In this document: piece by piece, positions 8,636-17,609 of the stretch
Numbering within the stretch: the stretch's first letter is position 1
How the letters are laid out: the number at the start of each line of letters is the position of its first letter
Assembly: GCA_039819165.1 (NCBI GenBank)
Contig: JBCBSM010000001.1
Location: forward strand, 1,426,001 to 1,490,000
DNA: 64,000 bases
Reading direction: 5' to 3'
Source: Planctomycetota bacterium
GTDB taxonomy: Bacteria > Planctomycetota > Phycisphaerae > Phycisphaerales > UBA1924
Notes under the pieces: generated by a model
The model's input: only the letters and a program-made list of their open reading frames with translations
Told to the model about the DNA's origin: nothing
Databases searched by the model: none
Position numbers and translations under genes: made by a program

Positions 8636-9382
8636 ATGCGCGATTCCGGCGAACTCTGCATCGAGCAATCCGAGCGTGCCATCGGCTATCGCTTCCGCGA
8701 CACCAGCCTGCTCGTGCGGGCCCTGAGGCACGCCTCGGCCACCGACTCCCGGCTCGATTCCAACGAGCGGATGGAGTTCCTGGGCGACGCCGTGCTGGGG
8801 CTGATCGCCTCCGATCGCATCTTCACGCTCTTCCCGGACCTGCTGGAAGGCGAGATGACCAAGATCAAGTCCACCGCGGTCTCGCGGCGGACCTGCGCGG
8901 ACATCGCCGACGAGATCGGCCTGATCGATCTGGTGTGCCTGGGCAAGGGCATGCGCAACGGCAGTCCGCTGCCGCGCTCACTGTCGGCGGCCGCCCTCGA
9001 GGCGATCATCGCCGCGGTCTACCTCGACGGTGGCCTCGACGCGGCGCGCAGCTTCTTGGTGCCGCTGCTCGATGAGCGAATCCGCCGCGCCGCGCGGCTC
9101 GGCCACCAGGAGAACTTCAAGTCGGTCCTGCAGCAGCACGTGCAGCAGCACATGGGCGCCACGCCGTGCTACCGCGTGCTCGAGGAACAAGGCCCCGACC
9201 ACGCGAAGAACTTCAAGATCTGCGTCGAGATCGAGGGCCGGCGCTTCCTGGCCCAGTGGGGCCAATCCAAGAAGCGGGCCGAGCAGCTCGCGGCCCTCGA
9301 GGCGCTCCGCGAGATCGGCCTGATCGAGCGAACCGCCGACGGTGAGGTCCGCGTCGTCGAGCCCGACGCCGCCGAGGCCTAG
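8636..9382 (+). CDS. rnc: Ribonuclease III
   Basis: This 248-residue protein is a double-strand-specific endoribonuclease that processes rRNA precursors and structured RNAs. The signature 'NERMEFLGDAVLGL' carries the first acidic metal ligands, and 'ALEAIIAAVYLDGG' holds the second acidic pair. From about residue 160 a double-stranded RNA-binding domain follows ('NFKSVLQQHVQQH', then 'KKRAEQLAALEAL'). Length is that of a normal bacterial RNase III. The ATG at 8636 follows 'CTGAGGTATTC', an acceptable ribosome-binding site, and gives the standard N-terminal length. The gene converges on the lipoprotein gene beginning at 9399. Confidence 0.95.
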   Translation: MRDSGELCIEQSERAIGYRFRDTSLLVRALRHASATDSRLDSNERMEFLGDAVLGLIASDRIFTLFPDLLEGEMTKIKSTAVSRRTCADIADEIGLIDLVCLGKGMRNGSPLPRSLSAAALEAIIAAVYLDGGLDAARSFLVPLLDERIRRAARLGHQENFKSVLQQHVQQHMGATPCYRVLEEQGPDHAKNFKICVEIEGRRFLAQWGQSKKRAEQLAALEALREIGLIERTADGEVRVVEPDAAEA

Positions 9383-9398
9383 CTCGCCCGAACCCGAG

Positions 9399-10958
9399 TC
9401 ACCGCGCCGGCACGATGTCCAGCACGAGCGGCATGTGGTCGCTGGCGCGCGAATCGTCCGCATCGACGCCCAGCCGCGCCAGCGCCGCCTCGCCCAGCAG
9501 CGTGGTATCCAGCACGAAGGCGTTGGCCGCGCGCGCGGTGCTGTCGCTGTAGAGCATGAAGTCCAGCCGTCCGGGCGTGAAGGCGTTGCCCGCGTCGTAC
9601 CAGGTGTGCATCGCCGCATCCCCCAGCACCATCGCGTCGGCGACGGCGAGGGCGCTGCCGTCGCCATCAAGGCCCACGGAGATGGCGTCGAGCGGCGGCC
9701 TGGAGCCCACCAGATTCAGGTCGCCGCCGAGCACCGTGGCCCACACCCCCGACGCCGGCTCGGCGCCCAGCGCCTCGTCCATCATGCGGGCGATGAGCTC
9801 GGCCTCGGCCATCCGCTGGCGATCCTCCGAGCTGTCCTTGGAGCCGCAGCACTTCAGGTGGGTGCTGCCCAGGGCAACGGGGCCGTTGGGCGTCTCGACG
9901 ACGGCCCCCAGGAAGCGGAGCGCGCGGTCGGGCCGCATCGGGTTGGGTGTCGTGGGGTCGGTGATGGGCGTGAGCGGATGGGGCGCCGCGATCGCTACGC
10001 CCCAGGCCGGCCCCTTTATCACGTCCCAGGCGACTTCGTCGGACACGTGGGCGGTGAGCCACGCCTTGATGTCATTGGCGTCGCCCTCGGTCCACTCCTG
10101 GAGCAGGATGGCGTCGGGCCGCAGCACCGCCAGCAGCCGCGCGAAGGGCTCGGGGTTCTTTGCCGGCGAGGTGTGCTCGACGTTCCAGCTCAGCACGCGG
10201 ACGCCGCTGGCCGGCCGCTCGGGCACGCGGACATCGACACCTGCTCGGGGCTGGGCGGACGGCGCATCGACCTCGAAGGGATCGGCCCAGGCCGCTACCT
10301 CCCCCGCCCGATCGAGCATCGCGACGACGCCCGCGACCCGGCCCCGGCTCGCGAGCCCCGGCGCGGCGAGGCCTAGCTCCTCGGCGGCGTGCCGCGCGAT
10401 GCGGCCCTCGTACCACTCGGCGGCGTGCGACGGCGTGAATGAGAAGCCGAGCGCGTCGTGCGGCACCACGCGGGATTGGCCGTCCGGCCCGTGCACGCGG
10501 AACATGAGGCCCTGGCCCGTCCGCGGGGCGTCGGGGTCCCGCGGCGAGAAGACGATCTCGATGTCGGCTCCCAGCCCACCCTCGACGCGGGGTTTCTCGA
10601 TCGCCCGTCCGGTCGACGGATCGCCGTCGGCGTCGATCCACATGGCCACCGGCGTCTCCATCGATTGGAGCGTGCGGGTGTCGCCCTCGAGCTTCATGCG
10701 GAAGTAGAGCCAGTGCTCATCGGCCACCACCGCAACGTCGTCCGGCCACTCGCCGATGTCGCCGTCCAGCGTGATCGACTGCGAGCCCGACCACTGCCGC
10801 AGGCCTACGACCTCCAGCGCTTCCGCGGCTGGAGCGGCTTCGGCGGCGGTGGACGCGGGCGTGGCGCTCGTGCCGCCGGACTCCGAGCAGCCCGCGGCGA
10901 GCGCGCACGAGAGGAGGAGGGCGGCGGCAACGGTCATCGGGTGGGGTGCGCGTGGCAT
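9399..10958 (-). CDS. Lipoprotein with CBM9/DOMON-like domain and endonuclease/exonuclease/phosphatase domain
   Basis: This 519-residue protein starts at ATG 10958. Residues 1-24 are a signal sequence with lipobox 'CALAAGC'. Residues of about 45-250 are beta-rich and begin 'ITLDGDIGEWPD', the typical opening of CBM9/DOMON-like substrate-binding domains. Residues 265-519 are an endonuclease/exonuclease/phosphatase domain with all core motifs visible: 'LSWNVEHT' (Asn), 'ILLQEW' (Glu), 'GSTHLKCCG', 'LGGDLN' (Asp, Asn) and the terminal 'SDHMPLVLDI' (Asp-His). It is a predicted metal-dependent phosphodiesterase or nuclease anchored on the cell surface or in the periplasm. Substrate is unknown. The fusion to a carbohydrate-type binding domain suggests a phosphorylated or polymeric extracellular substrate (inference). 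Confidence 0.82.
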   Translation of the reverse strand: MPRAPHPMTVAAALLLSCALAAGCSESGGTSATPASTAAEAAPAAEALEVVGLRQWSGSQSITLDGDIGEWPDDVAVVADEHWLYFRMKLEGDTRTLQSMETPVAMWIDADGDPSTGRAIEKPRVEGGLGADIEIVFSPRDPDAPRTGQGLMFRVHGPDGQSRVVPHDALGFSFTPSHAAEWYEGRIARHAAEELGLAAPGLASRGRVAGVVAMLDRAGEVAAWADPFEVDAPSAQPRAGVDVRVPERPASGVRVLSWNVEHTSPAKNPEPFARLLAVLRPDAILLQEWTEGDANDIKAWLTAHVSDEVAWDVIKGPAWGVAIAAPHPLTPITDPTTPNPMRPDRALRFLGAVVETPNGPVALGSTHLKCCGSKDSSEDRQRMAEAELIARMMDEALGAEPASGVWATVLGGDLNLVGSRPPLDAISVGLDGDGSALAVADAMVLGDAAMHTWYDAGNAFTPGRLDFMLYSDSTARAANAFVLDTTLLGEAALARLGVDADDSRASDHMPLVLDIVPAR

Positions 10959-10963
10959 CGCCA

Positions 10964-10969
10964 ACGGTA
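10964..10969 (-). promoter_or_regulatory. Putative -10 element of a leaderless transcript
   Basis: TACCGT on the minus strand lies 5 bases (TGGCG) before the ATG at 10958. No Shine-Dalgarno sequence is possible in this space. Confidence 0.4.
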
Positions 10970-11010
10970 CCCCGCCCGAGTGCGGCGGCCAGCGCCGGCC
11001 CGCTGTGGTA

Positions 11011-11814
11011 TCAGCTCGCGACGATCGCGATCGCGGCCACGAGCGTGCCGGCCATGCCCAGGCTCATCACGATGGTCAGGGCCATGAGCCAACGCTGGGC
11101 CCCCAGCAGCGCGCGGCCGAGCCGGGCGTCGCGATCGGCCTCGTGCCGCCGCATGGTCTCGATGGCCTGCGCGAGGCGGTCGTTGGTGCCCGAGACGGCC
11201 TTGATGGTCTGGCCGATGTCGAGCATGCTCTGGGCGAGCCGCTCCTCCCGCTCCGACGCGCGGTGGATGGCCTCCGAGATCGCATCGAGCCGCGCGCCGT
11301 GGTCGGCCAGGGCCCGCTCCATGCGGGCCTGGCCCGCACCCACGCTGTCCCGCAACTCGTCCATCGACGCGAGCACGCCGTCGACCCGCTGCTTGATCTC
11401 CGGCAGGGCGGCGGCCGACCCGCGGATGTTGTCGAGCACCGACATCGCCTTCTCGAAGCGGCTGTTCTGGGCGTCGACGTGGTTGCGGAGCTTGTGGATC
11501 AGGTCCACGACCTCGCCGATCTGCGGGCCGCTGGGCTCGAGGGCCGGCTTGGGGGCGACCGCGGGCGCCCCCTTGGTCGGCGTCGGCCGCCGGCTGGGCG
11601 ACATGACCTCCACCGGGCGCTCGGGCGCGGTCGGCATCGCCGACGACGGCTTGCTCGGCGCCACCGCCACCGATCCGCTGGACGACACGGCACGGCGGGC
11701 GCTGGGCGACGGCTCGGCGCTGCCATTGCGGGCAACCCGCATGCCCGGCGTCGCCGTGGCGGCCGCGGGCTGCGCGGGCGTGAAGATTCGCATCAGCTTG
11801 CTAATCAGGCTCAT
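11011..11814 (-). CDS. Tail-anchored coiled-coil membrane protein, unknown function
   Basis: This 267-residue protein has a low-complexity N-terminal third rich in Pro/Ala/Ser, then a long coiled coil (about residues 95-235: 'IGEVVDLIHKLRNHVD', 'LAQSMLDIGQTIKAVSGT') and one C-terminal membrane helix ('LTIVMSLGMAGTLVAAIAIVAS'). That gives a cytoplasmic rod attached by its C-terminus. Start ATG 11814 (MSLISKLMRIFTP) follows 'GAGGGA' at suitable spacing. A longer frame exists upstream but would lack a ribosome-binding site. The 157 bases between it and the upstream gene (11815-11971) hold no ORF I can support. I do not recognise the family. Confidence 0.65.
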   Translation of the reverse strand: MSLISKLMRIFTPAQPAAATATPGMRVARNGSAEPSPSARRAVSSSGSVAVAPSKPSSAMPTAPERPVEVMSPSRRPTPTKGAPAVAPKPALEPSGPQIGEVVDLIHKLRNHVDAQNSRFEKAMSVLDNIRGSAAALPEIKQRVDGVLASMDELRDSVGAGQARMERALADHGARLDAISEAIHRASEREERLAQSMLDIGQTIKAVSGTNDRLAQAIETMRRHEADRDARLGRALLGAQRWLMALTIVMSLGMAGTLVAAIAIVAS

Positions 11815-11971
11815 CTGGACATCCCTCGGGTGCGCTCCCCGACGCGGCGAGCCGCGCTCCACGCGGTCGGCTCCTCGTGCGAGATCGCTAGCGTCGCAAC
11901 TCTGGGTATCGGCGGGCCCGCGCGCGCATCACCACGTTTCCGCGGCGGCGCCCAACACGAACGTGCGCCCG

Positions 11972-12451
11972 CTACCGGGGCGCCACGGTCGTGTTCACGG
12001 TCGAGAACGCGATCCGCGGCTCTCCCTCGAAGGTGACCTGCACACGGCCCGCGAATGCGCCGGGCGTGAGCGCCCGCAGATCGAAGCGGATGGGCGTGGT
12101 CTGGCCCGCCGGCACGGGCGTGTCCATGCGGTAGACGCGGTACTGCAGCACCTGCTCGCTCGATTCCGGCGGGGGCTCGATTGAATCGGCGGAGAAGCCC
12201 TCGAGGTAGTCCGTCTCGATCTCGATGGTCTCGAGCACGCGGGTGGCCGGCCCGTCGTTGCGGATGCGGATCGTCAGCTCGAGCGGATCCCCCACCGCCG
12301 CGGCGGAGGGTGCTTCGGCGGCGACCTGGACGCCCTCGGGAGCCCACAGGATGCGGGGCCCCAGGAACCACACCGCCGCACCCCACGCCGCCAGCGACAG
12401 CACGGCGAGCGCCGCCGCGAGGACGAGGATGACCTGGATCGCTCGCTTCAC
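11972..12451 (-). CDS. Membrane-anchored beta-sandwich protein (CARDB/BatD-like), unknown function
   Basis: This 159-residue protein starts with GTG at 12451. One N-terminal membrane helix ('IQVILVLAAALAVLSLAAWG') is followed by an extracytoplasmic domain with an immunoglobulin-like pattern: 'VGDPLELTIRIRNDGPATR', 'IRFDLRALTPGAFAGRVQV'. This resembles CARDB- or BatD-type adhesion/scaffold folds, a weak similarity by eye. It begins 6 bases after the aldolase stop on the same strand, so the two genes are likely co-transcribed, though no functional link is evident. Confidence 0.6.
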   Translation of the reverse strand: MKRAIQVILVLAAALAVLSLAAWGAAVWFLGPRILWAPEGVQVAAEAPSAAAVGDPLELTIRIRNDGPATRVLETIEIETDYLEGFSADSIEPPPESSEQVLQYRVYRMDTPVPAGQTTPIRFDLRALTPGAFAGRVQVTFEGEPRIAFSTVNTTVAPR

Positions 12452-12457
12452 GCAGCC

Positions 12458-13600
<1,143 letters not shown>

Positions 13601-13729
13601 GGGCGGGCTCCGGTCATCGTGGCGCGTGCGGCATTCTACGAGGCTCCCCGCGCACGGCCCCTCGCGCCCCGGCGAGGCAATCCGTCGCTCGGTGGACTCG
13701 CCGGCGGGGGCGTGGCATCAAATCTTGCA

Positions 13730-13770
13730 ATATACTCAAATTGACTTGACTTTCTCTTAGATATACTCAA
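13730..13770. promoter_or_regulatory. AT-rich divergent promoter with paired 10-bp direct repeats
   Basis: The stretch 13721-13793 is the most AT-rich in the window. It holds two exact copies of ATATACTCAA (13730-13739 and 13761-13770), start-to-start spacing 31 bases or about three helical turns. Between them are two TTGAC copies (13741-13750). A -35-like TTGACT (13741) and a -10-like TATACT (13762) overlap the second repeat, though their spacing of 15 bases is short. The repeats are candidate operators for the adjacent DUF2089 protein, possibly acting on both divergent genes. Confidence 0.5.
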
Positions 13771-13793
13771 TATTCTGCATCGTCAATTCAACT

Positions 13794-14177
13794 ATGTCCA
13801 ATTCGGCTGCCCCGGCGGATGCCGGAAGCCTCGCGGAACTGCCGCTGGGGCAGCTCTCGGCCGACGATCTGGCGCTCGTCACCGAGTTCGTGCTCTGCTC
13901 GGGCTCGCTCAAGGACCTGGCCAAGCGGTACGGCGTCAGCTATCCGACCATCCGCTCGCGGCTCGATGGCGTCATCGAGCGGCTGGGGCGGGCGGTCGAG
14001 GGGCGGCCCCGCGACCCGCTGGCCGAGACCCTGGCCGAGCTGGTGCAGCGGGGCGAGCTGTCGGCGACAGGCGCCCGGCGGGTGCTCGAGGCCGCCCGGG
14101 AGCGGGCCTCGATCAACGAAAACGCGAACGGACGGCCAAGCGGACAACCCAACAGACAACCACGACGGGAGGTGTGA
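13794..14177 (+). CDS. DUF2089-family DNA-binding protein
   Basis: This 127-residue small cytoplasmic protein begins at ATG 13794. Its core 'LVTEFVLCSGSLKDLAKRYG' followed by 'VSYPTIRSRLDGVIERLG' matches the DUF2089 family: the second part reads as a helix-turn-helix recognition segment. The C-terminal third ('ETLAELVQRGELSATGARRVLEAA') is the helical tail of the family. Members lacking the N-terminal zinc ribbon, as here, are usually annotated as transcriptional regulators. Its stop overlaps or abuts the next gene, a small membrane protein, a common pairing. Paired direct repeats just upstream suggest self-regulation (inference). Confidence 0.75.
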   Translation: MSNSAAPADAGSLAELPLGQLSADDLALVTEFVLCSGSLKDLAKRYGVSYPTIRSRLDGVIERLGRAVEGRPRDPLAETLAELVQRGELSATGARRVLEAARERASINENANGRPSGQPNRQPRREV

Positions 14178-14179
14178 GC

Positions 14180-14530
14180 ATGTGGTTCGACGAGCAGACG
14201 GCGGGCATCGTGGGGGCGATCATCGGCGTGGTCCTCGGGGCCGGCTTCGGCGGGCTGGGCGGCGGCATCGGCGGGCCGCTGGCGGCCGCCGGCCGGGCCC
14301 GGACGCTCGTGCTGGGCGTCTTCGCGGCGGGCATCCTGATGGGGCTCGGGCTGGCGGCGACCGGACTGCTGGCGCTCGTGCTGGAGCAGCCCTGGCACGT
14401 GTGGTTCGTGTTCCTGATGCCCGGCATCACCTCGACGCTGATCTTCGGCATCCTGCTGCCCGTGATCCGCAAGCGGTACGACGAGGCCGACCAGCGACGG
14501 GTGGACGCGCAGGCGATCCGGACGGCGTAG
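14180..14530 (+). CDS. Small polytopic membrane protein partnered with DUF2089 regulator
   Basis: This 116-residue protein has four probable membrane helices: 'IVGAIIGVVLGAGFGGLGGG' (Gly-rich), 'TLVLGVFAAGILMGLGLAA', 'GLLALVLEQPWHVWFVFLM' and 'STLIFGILLPVI', ending in a charged cytoplasmic tail. ATG 14180 is preferred because 'GGGAGG' lies at 14168-14173, about 7 bases before it. An alternative GTG at 14174 overlaps the DUF2089 stop. No known family is recognised. Co-expression with the upstream regulator is likely. Confidence 0.7.
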   Translation: MWFDEQTAGIVGAIIGVVLGAGFGGLGGGIGGPLAAAGRARTLVLGVFAAGILMGLGLAATGLLALVLEQPWHVWFVFLMPGITSTLIFGILLPVIRKRYDEADQRRVDAQAIRTA

Positions 14531-14531
14531 C

Positions 14532-14537
14532 TATCGT
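14532..14537 (+). promoter_or_regulatory. Putative -10 element of a leaderless transcript (purB)
   Basis: TATCGT lies 6 bases before the purB ATG at 14544, overlapping the region just after the preceding stop codon. Confidence 0.4.
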
Positions 14538-14543
14538 CCCTTG

Positions 14544-16169
14544 ATGGCAGACACCAACCCCGCCCACGCGAGCCCCAACGACACCTACACCAGCCCGCTC
14601 GCGTCCCGCAACGCGAGCCCCGAGATGCTGCGGATCTGGAGCCCCCGCCACAAGTTCGACACCTGGCGGCGGATCTGGCTCGCGGTGGCCGAAGCGCAGC
14701 GGGAGGTCACCAAGGACTGGGACGCGCCGCTGGTGTCCGAGGCGCAGGTCGAGGAGCTGCGCACCGTCGTCGAGCGGGGCATCACCGACGAGGAGATCGC
14801 CCGCGCCAGCGCCATCGAGCGCGACCTGCGGCACGACGTGATGGCGCACGTCCACTGCCTGGGCGAGCAGTGCCCGACCGCGAAGCCGATCATCCACCTG
14901 GGGTGTACGAGCCAGGATGTGGTGTGCAATGCGGACCTTGTGTGCATCATTCGGTCGCTTCGCCTGACCAGCCGGAAGATCCATGCCGTGCAAGTTGCCT
15001 TGGGCAGGCGTGCGGGCGAGACCAAGCACGTCGCAACGCTTGGCTTTACGCACTACCAGACGGCTCAGCCTGTCACGGTCGGGCGACGGCTTGCGCAGTA
15101 TGCCTACGAGCTCGAGCTTGCCGATGAGCAGATCCGACGCTTCCGAGATGTGCAGACAGATCTTTCGCTGGATGCACGAGGCTTGCGGGGCGCGACAGGA
15201 ACGGAGGCCTCGTTTCTGGCGCTCTTCGATGGAGATCACGAGAAGGTCGGCCTGCTCAACGCACTCTTTGTCGGATCGTTCAACACGTGGTTGGACGACG
15301 AGGTGGAGGCCATACCCGCCGGTGTTGCTGCGCAGCACCTTGAACTTGTTCAACGCAACATGAAGGAGTATCCCGGGGCGGCCGAGGACTTCCTGTTGAT
15401 CGGAAGGCTGCGGATCACGGGACAGACCTACCCGCGCATCATCGATGCGCAGATCATTGCATCGCTTGCCTCCACCGCCGCCGTCCTCCACAAGATCGCT
15501 ACCGACATCCGCCTGCTCAGCAACCGCAAGGAGATCGACGAGCCCTTCGGCGACAAGCAGATCGGCTCGTCGGCCATGCCCTACAAGCGCAACCCCATGA
15601 AGTGCGAGCGGATCTGCGGGCTGACGCGCTTCGTGATGAACCTGGTGGGCAACGCCTACGACACCGCCGCCACGCAGTGGCTGGAGCGGACGCTCGATGA
15701 TTCGAGCAATCGCCGGTTGTCGCTGCCCGAGGCGTTTCTCGCTTTAGATGGCGCACTCGACCTCATGCACCAAGTCGCGTCGGGTCTGATCGTGCACGAG
15801 GCGATGGTCCGCAAGAACCTGATGGCCGAGCTGCCGTTCCTGGCCACCGAGAACATCCTGATGGAGGCCGTCAAGGCCGGCGGCGACCGCCAGGAGCTGC
15901 ACGAGAGGATCCGCGTGCACGCGCAGGACGCCGGCATGCGGGTGAAGCAGGAGGGCCTGGACAACGACCTCATCGAGCGGCTCCGCGGCGACCCGGCCTT
16001 CGAAGCCGTGCACCACCTGCTGACCGAAGACGAACTCCTGGACCCGATGAAGTACGTCGGCCGCAGCGTGGAGCAGACCGAGCGGTTCCTCAGGGACGTG
16101 ATCGAGCCGCTGCGAGAGCGGTACGGGGATGGGCTTGCGTCGCTCGGAGGGAGCGATCGGGGGGTGTAG
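14544..16169 (+). CDS. purB: Adenylosuccinate lyase, eukaryote-like type
   Basis: This 541-residue purine biosynthesis enzyme cleaves SAICAR to AICAR and adenylosuccinate to AMP, releasing fumarate. The N-terminal 'SPEMLRIWSPRHKFDTWRR' and 'RLRHDVMAH'-type 'DLRHDVMAHVH' resemble animal ADSL rather than Bacillus PurB. The general acid/base region 'TLGFTHYQTAQP' (His near residue 168) and the flexible signature loop 'GSSAMPYKRNPMKCER' (near 340) are present, as is 'WLERTLDDSSNRR'. It is longer than usual because residues of about 255-300 look inserted. Residues of about 119-312 also have codon use unlike the flanks. Whether the enzyme is fully active depends on that region, but both active-site signatures remain. 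Confidence 0.9.
   Translation: MADTNPAHASPNDTYTSPLASRNASPEMLRIWSPRHKFDTWRRIWLAVAEAQREVTKDWDAPLVSEAQVEELRTVVERGITDEEIARASAIERDLRHDVMAHVHCLGEQCPTAKPIIHLGCTSQDVVCNADLVCIIRSLRLTSRKIHAVQVALGRRAGETKHVATLGFTHYQTAQPVTVGRRLAQYAYELELADEQIRRFRDVQTDLSLDARGLRGATGTEASFLALFDGDHEKVGLLNALFVGSFNTWLDDEVEAIPAGVAAQHLELVQRNMKEYPGAAEDFLLIGRLRITGQTYPRIIDAQIIASLASTAAVLHKIATDIRLLSNRKEIDEPFGDKQIGSSAMPYKRNPMKCERICGLTRFVMNLVGNAYDTAATQWLERTLDDSSNRRLSLPEAFLALDGALDLMHQVASGLIVHEAMVRKNLMAELPFLATENILMEAVKAGGDRQELHERIRVHAQDAGMRVKQEGLDNDLIERLRGDPAFEAVHHLLTEDELLDPMKYVGRSVEQTERFLRDVIEPLRERYGDGLASLGGSDRGV
14900..15480 (+). other. Compositionally foreign patch inside purB
   Basis: Codons in this stretch often end in T or A ('ctt', 'gca', 'gtt', 'gga'), while the flanking parts of the same gene end almost wholly in G or C. 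The change is abrupt at both ends. The encoded residues (about 119-312) are also the part least like other eukaryote-type lyases. This is consistent with intragenic recombination from a lower-GC donor. Confidence 0.55.
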
Positions 16170-16320
16170 CGTCGCTGGTCCGCGGCGCCGCGAAGGCCTG
16201 CCGGTCGGCCTGGATGAAGGGCACGCCGGGGATGTTGGGCCGGCAGCCGGTAAGGGCGGCGAGGGCCGCCACCATCGCGGCCGCGCCCGTGCGACGCAGG
16301 GCCTTCTTATTGAGCTCCAT
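16090..16320 (-). CDS. Small lipoprotein, function unknown
   Basis: This 76-residue predicted lipoprotein starts at ATG 16320 behind a strong ribosome-binding site (GGGGAGG, four bases upstream). The N-terminus 'MELNKKALRR' is basic, then a hydrophobic core leads to lipobox 'LAALTGC'. The remaining 50 residues are Pro/Ala/Arg-rich without a recognisable fold. The last 80 bases overlap the 3' end of purB on the other strand. The 266 bases between it and the divergent YHS gene (16321-16586) contain both promoters but no clear hexamers, apart from a possible TATCGT at 16499. Confidence 0.65.
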   Translation of the reverse strand: MELNKKALRRTGAAAMVAALAALTGCRPNIPGVPFIQADRQAFAAPRTSDATPPDRSLRATQAHPRTALAAARSRP

Positions 16321-16586
16321 GCCACCTCCCCGAGAGCCCGCACCGCGATGCGGCTGTCGCTCTGCGGGACATCGGTCCGACGATCGCCGAAAGCTGAGCG
16401 ATTGCTCCAACGGCCACTAGCGACCCAACGGGTTTTCCCGAAGTCTTGTGAAACGGGGTGGGCAGGGGGAACACCGTCGTCGCTTTGGAGGGTTGGCGTA
16501 TCGTCTGAATCACACCTGGCCGCGGCGTCGCCGAGAAGCGCTGCCGGCGTCCGAGGCCGTCCGAGATCGATGGAAGGAGCTCCCCG

Positions 16587-17153
16587 ATGACCAGCCGCAC
16601 CCTCAAAGTTGCGCTCGCCTGCGCCGCGTTCGCCGTCGCCGGCACCGCCGCCCCCGCCGCCGCCCAGAACCAGCCCTCCCAGCCGGCGGCCCAGGCCGAG
16701 AAGAAGGAGCCCGTCCGGACCATCAGCGAATGGGATCTGCCCAAGCGGGGCGAGAAGCTCGCCATCGGCGGCTATGACCCGGTGGCCTACTTCCCCGAGG
16801 GCGGCGGCAAGGCCAAGAAGGGCAAGAAGAACTTCTCGCACACCTACAAGGGCGTGACCTACCGCTTCTCGAGCCAGAAGCACATGGACATGTTCAAGAA
16901 GGCCCCCGCACGCTACGAGCCCGCCCACGGCACGTGGTGCAGCTGGGCGATGGCCCACGGCGACAAGACCGAGAGCAACCCCAAGAGCTTCATCGTCAAG
17001 GACGACCGGCTGTTCCTCTTCTACGACGGATTCTGGGGCAACACCCGCAAGGACTGGCTCAAGGGCGACCACAAGAGCCTCGAGGCCCGGGCCGACCGCG
17101 AGTGGAAGTCCAAGAGCAAGGAAGACAAGCGGCAGATGAAGGTGCCGGCCTAG
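16587..17153 (+). CDS. Secreted YHS-domain protein
   Basis: This 188-residue protein has a signal peptide ('LKVALACAAFAVAGTAAPAAA', cleaved before QNQ) followed by a Pro/Ala/Lys linker. A YHS domain starts at about residue 55: 'LAIGGYDPVAYFPEGG', then 'HTYKGVTYRFSSQKHMDMFK', the typical Tyr/Phe pattern, and 'PARYEPAHGTWCSWAMA'. The single Cys in 'TWCSWAM' matches the family's 'yGGyCA.a'. YHS domains often bind metal or act with copper-handling proteins; here the protein is extracytoplasmic. ATG 16587 is preceded by 'GGAAGGAGCTCCCCG', a good ribosome-binding site. Confidence 0.85.
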   Translation: MTSRTLKVALACAAFAVAGTAAPAAAQNQPSQPAAQAEKKEPVRTISEWDLPKRGEKLAIGGYDPVAYFPEGGGKAKKGKKNFSHTYKGVTYRFSSQKHMDMFKKAPARYEPAHGTWCSWAMAHGDKTESNPKSFIVKDDRLFLFYDGFWGNTRKDWLKGDHKSLEARADREWKSKSKEDKRQMKVPA

Positions 17154-17166
17154 GGCCGCCCGCCCG

Positions 17167-17547
17167 CTAGAGCGAGGCCAGCGCCATCCATCCGAGCGCG
17201 ACCACGATCGCGAAGATCACCAAGAACCCCGCAACCACTTTCCACCCCGGCACACGCCGGGGTGGCGTCGTTTGGGCCACCACCGCCCGGGCCGGCAGCG
17301 CATCGGGGAAGTCGTAGCGGGTGCCGCAACCCCCGCAGGCGCCGGCCCGCATCTCGGCCAGCGGCGTCTGGCAGTGCCGGCACCACAAGCCGCGTGCGGC
17401 CGCGAAGATCCGCAGCTGCTCGGCCCGGACCACGGGATCCGGCGACGACGGATACTCGGGGGCCAGCCCGCACTCGGGGCAGGTGGGCGCGGGCCCCGGC
17501 AGCCCGGCGAACGAGTACGCGCAGCGGGGGCATGCCGCGGGTGGCAT
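17167..17547 (-). CDS. Double zinc-ribbon protein with C-terminal membrane anchor
   Basis: This 126-residue protein contains two treble-clef/zinc-ribbon modules: 'CPRCAYSFAG' with 'CPECG', and 'CRHCQTP' with 'CGGCGTRYDFP'. The eight cysteines are complete. One C-terminal membrane helix follows ('VVAGFLVIFAIVVALGWMALA'), placing the ribbons in the cytoplasm. Similar small proteins are common in Planctomycetota, with unknown roles in membrane-associated regulation or metal sensing. ATG 17547 fits a leaderless start. The gene converges on the YHS gene, leaving 13 bases. Confidence 0.75.
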   Translation of the reverse strand: MPPAACPRCAYSFAGLPGPAPTCPECGLAPEYPSSPDPVVRAEQLRIFAAARGLWCRHCQTPLAEMRAGACGGCGTRYDFPDALPARAVVAQTTPPRRVPGWKVVAGFLVIFAIVVALGWMALASL

Positions 17548-17552
17548 GGTCG

Positions 17553-17558
17553 ACTATA
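17553..17558 (-). promoter_or_regulatory. Putative -10 element of a leaderless transcript
   Basis: TATAGT on the minus strand lies 5 bases (CGACC) before the ATG at 17547, in a GC-rich setting. Confidence 0.5.
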
Positions 17559-17609
17559 CCGCCGGTGCGGGCGGCAGCCATGCGTCTGGGCGGCCGGCGG
17601 GCGCACCTC

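Noticed and set aside
16427-16438. CGGG-TTTT-CCCG mini-hairpin in the divergent region before the YHS gene
   Set aside because: A stem of only four pairs is expected by chance in GC-rich DNA and has no clear role.
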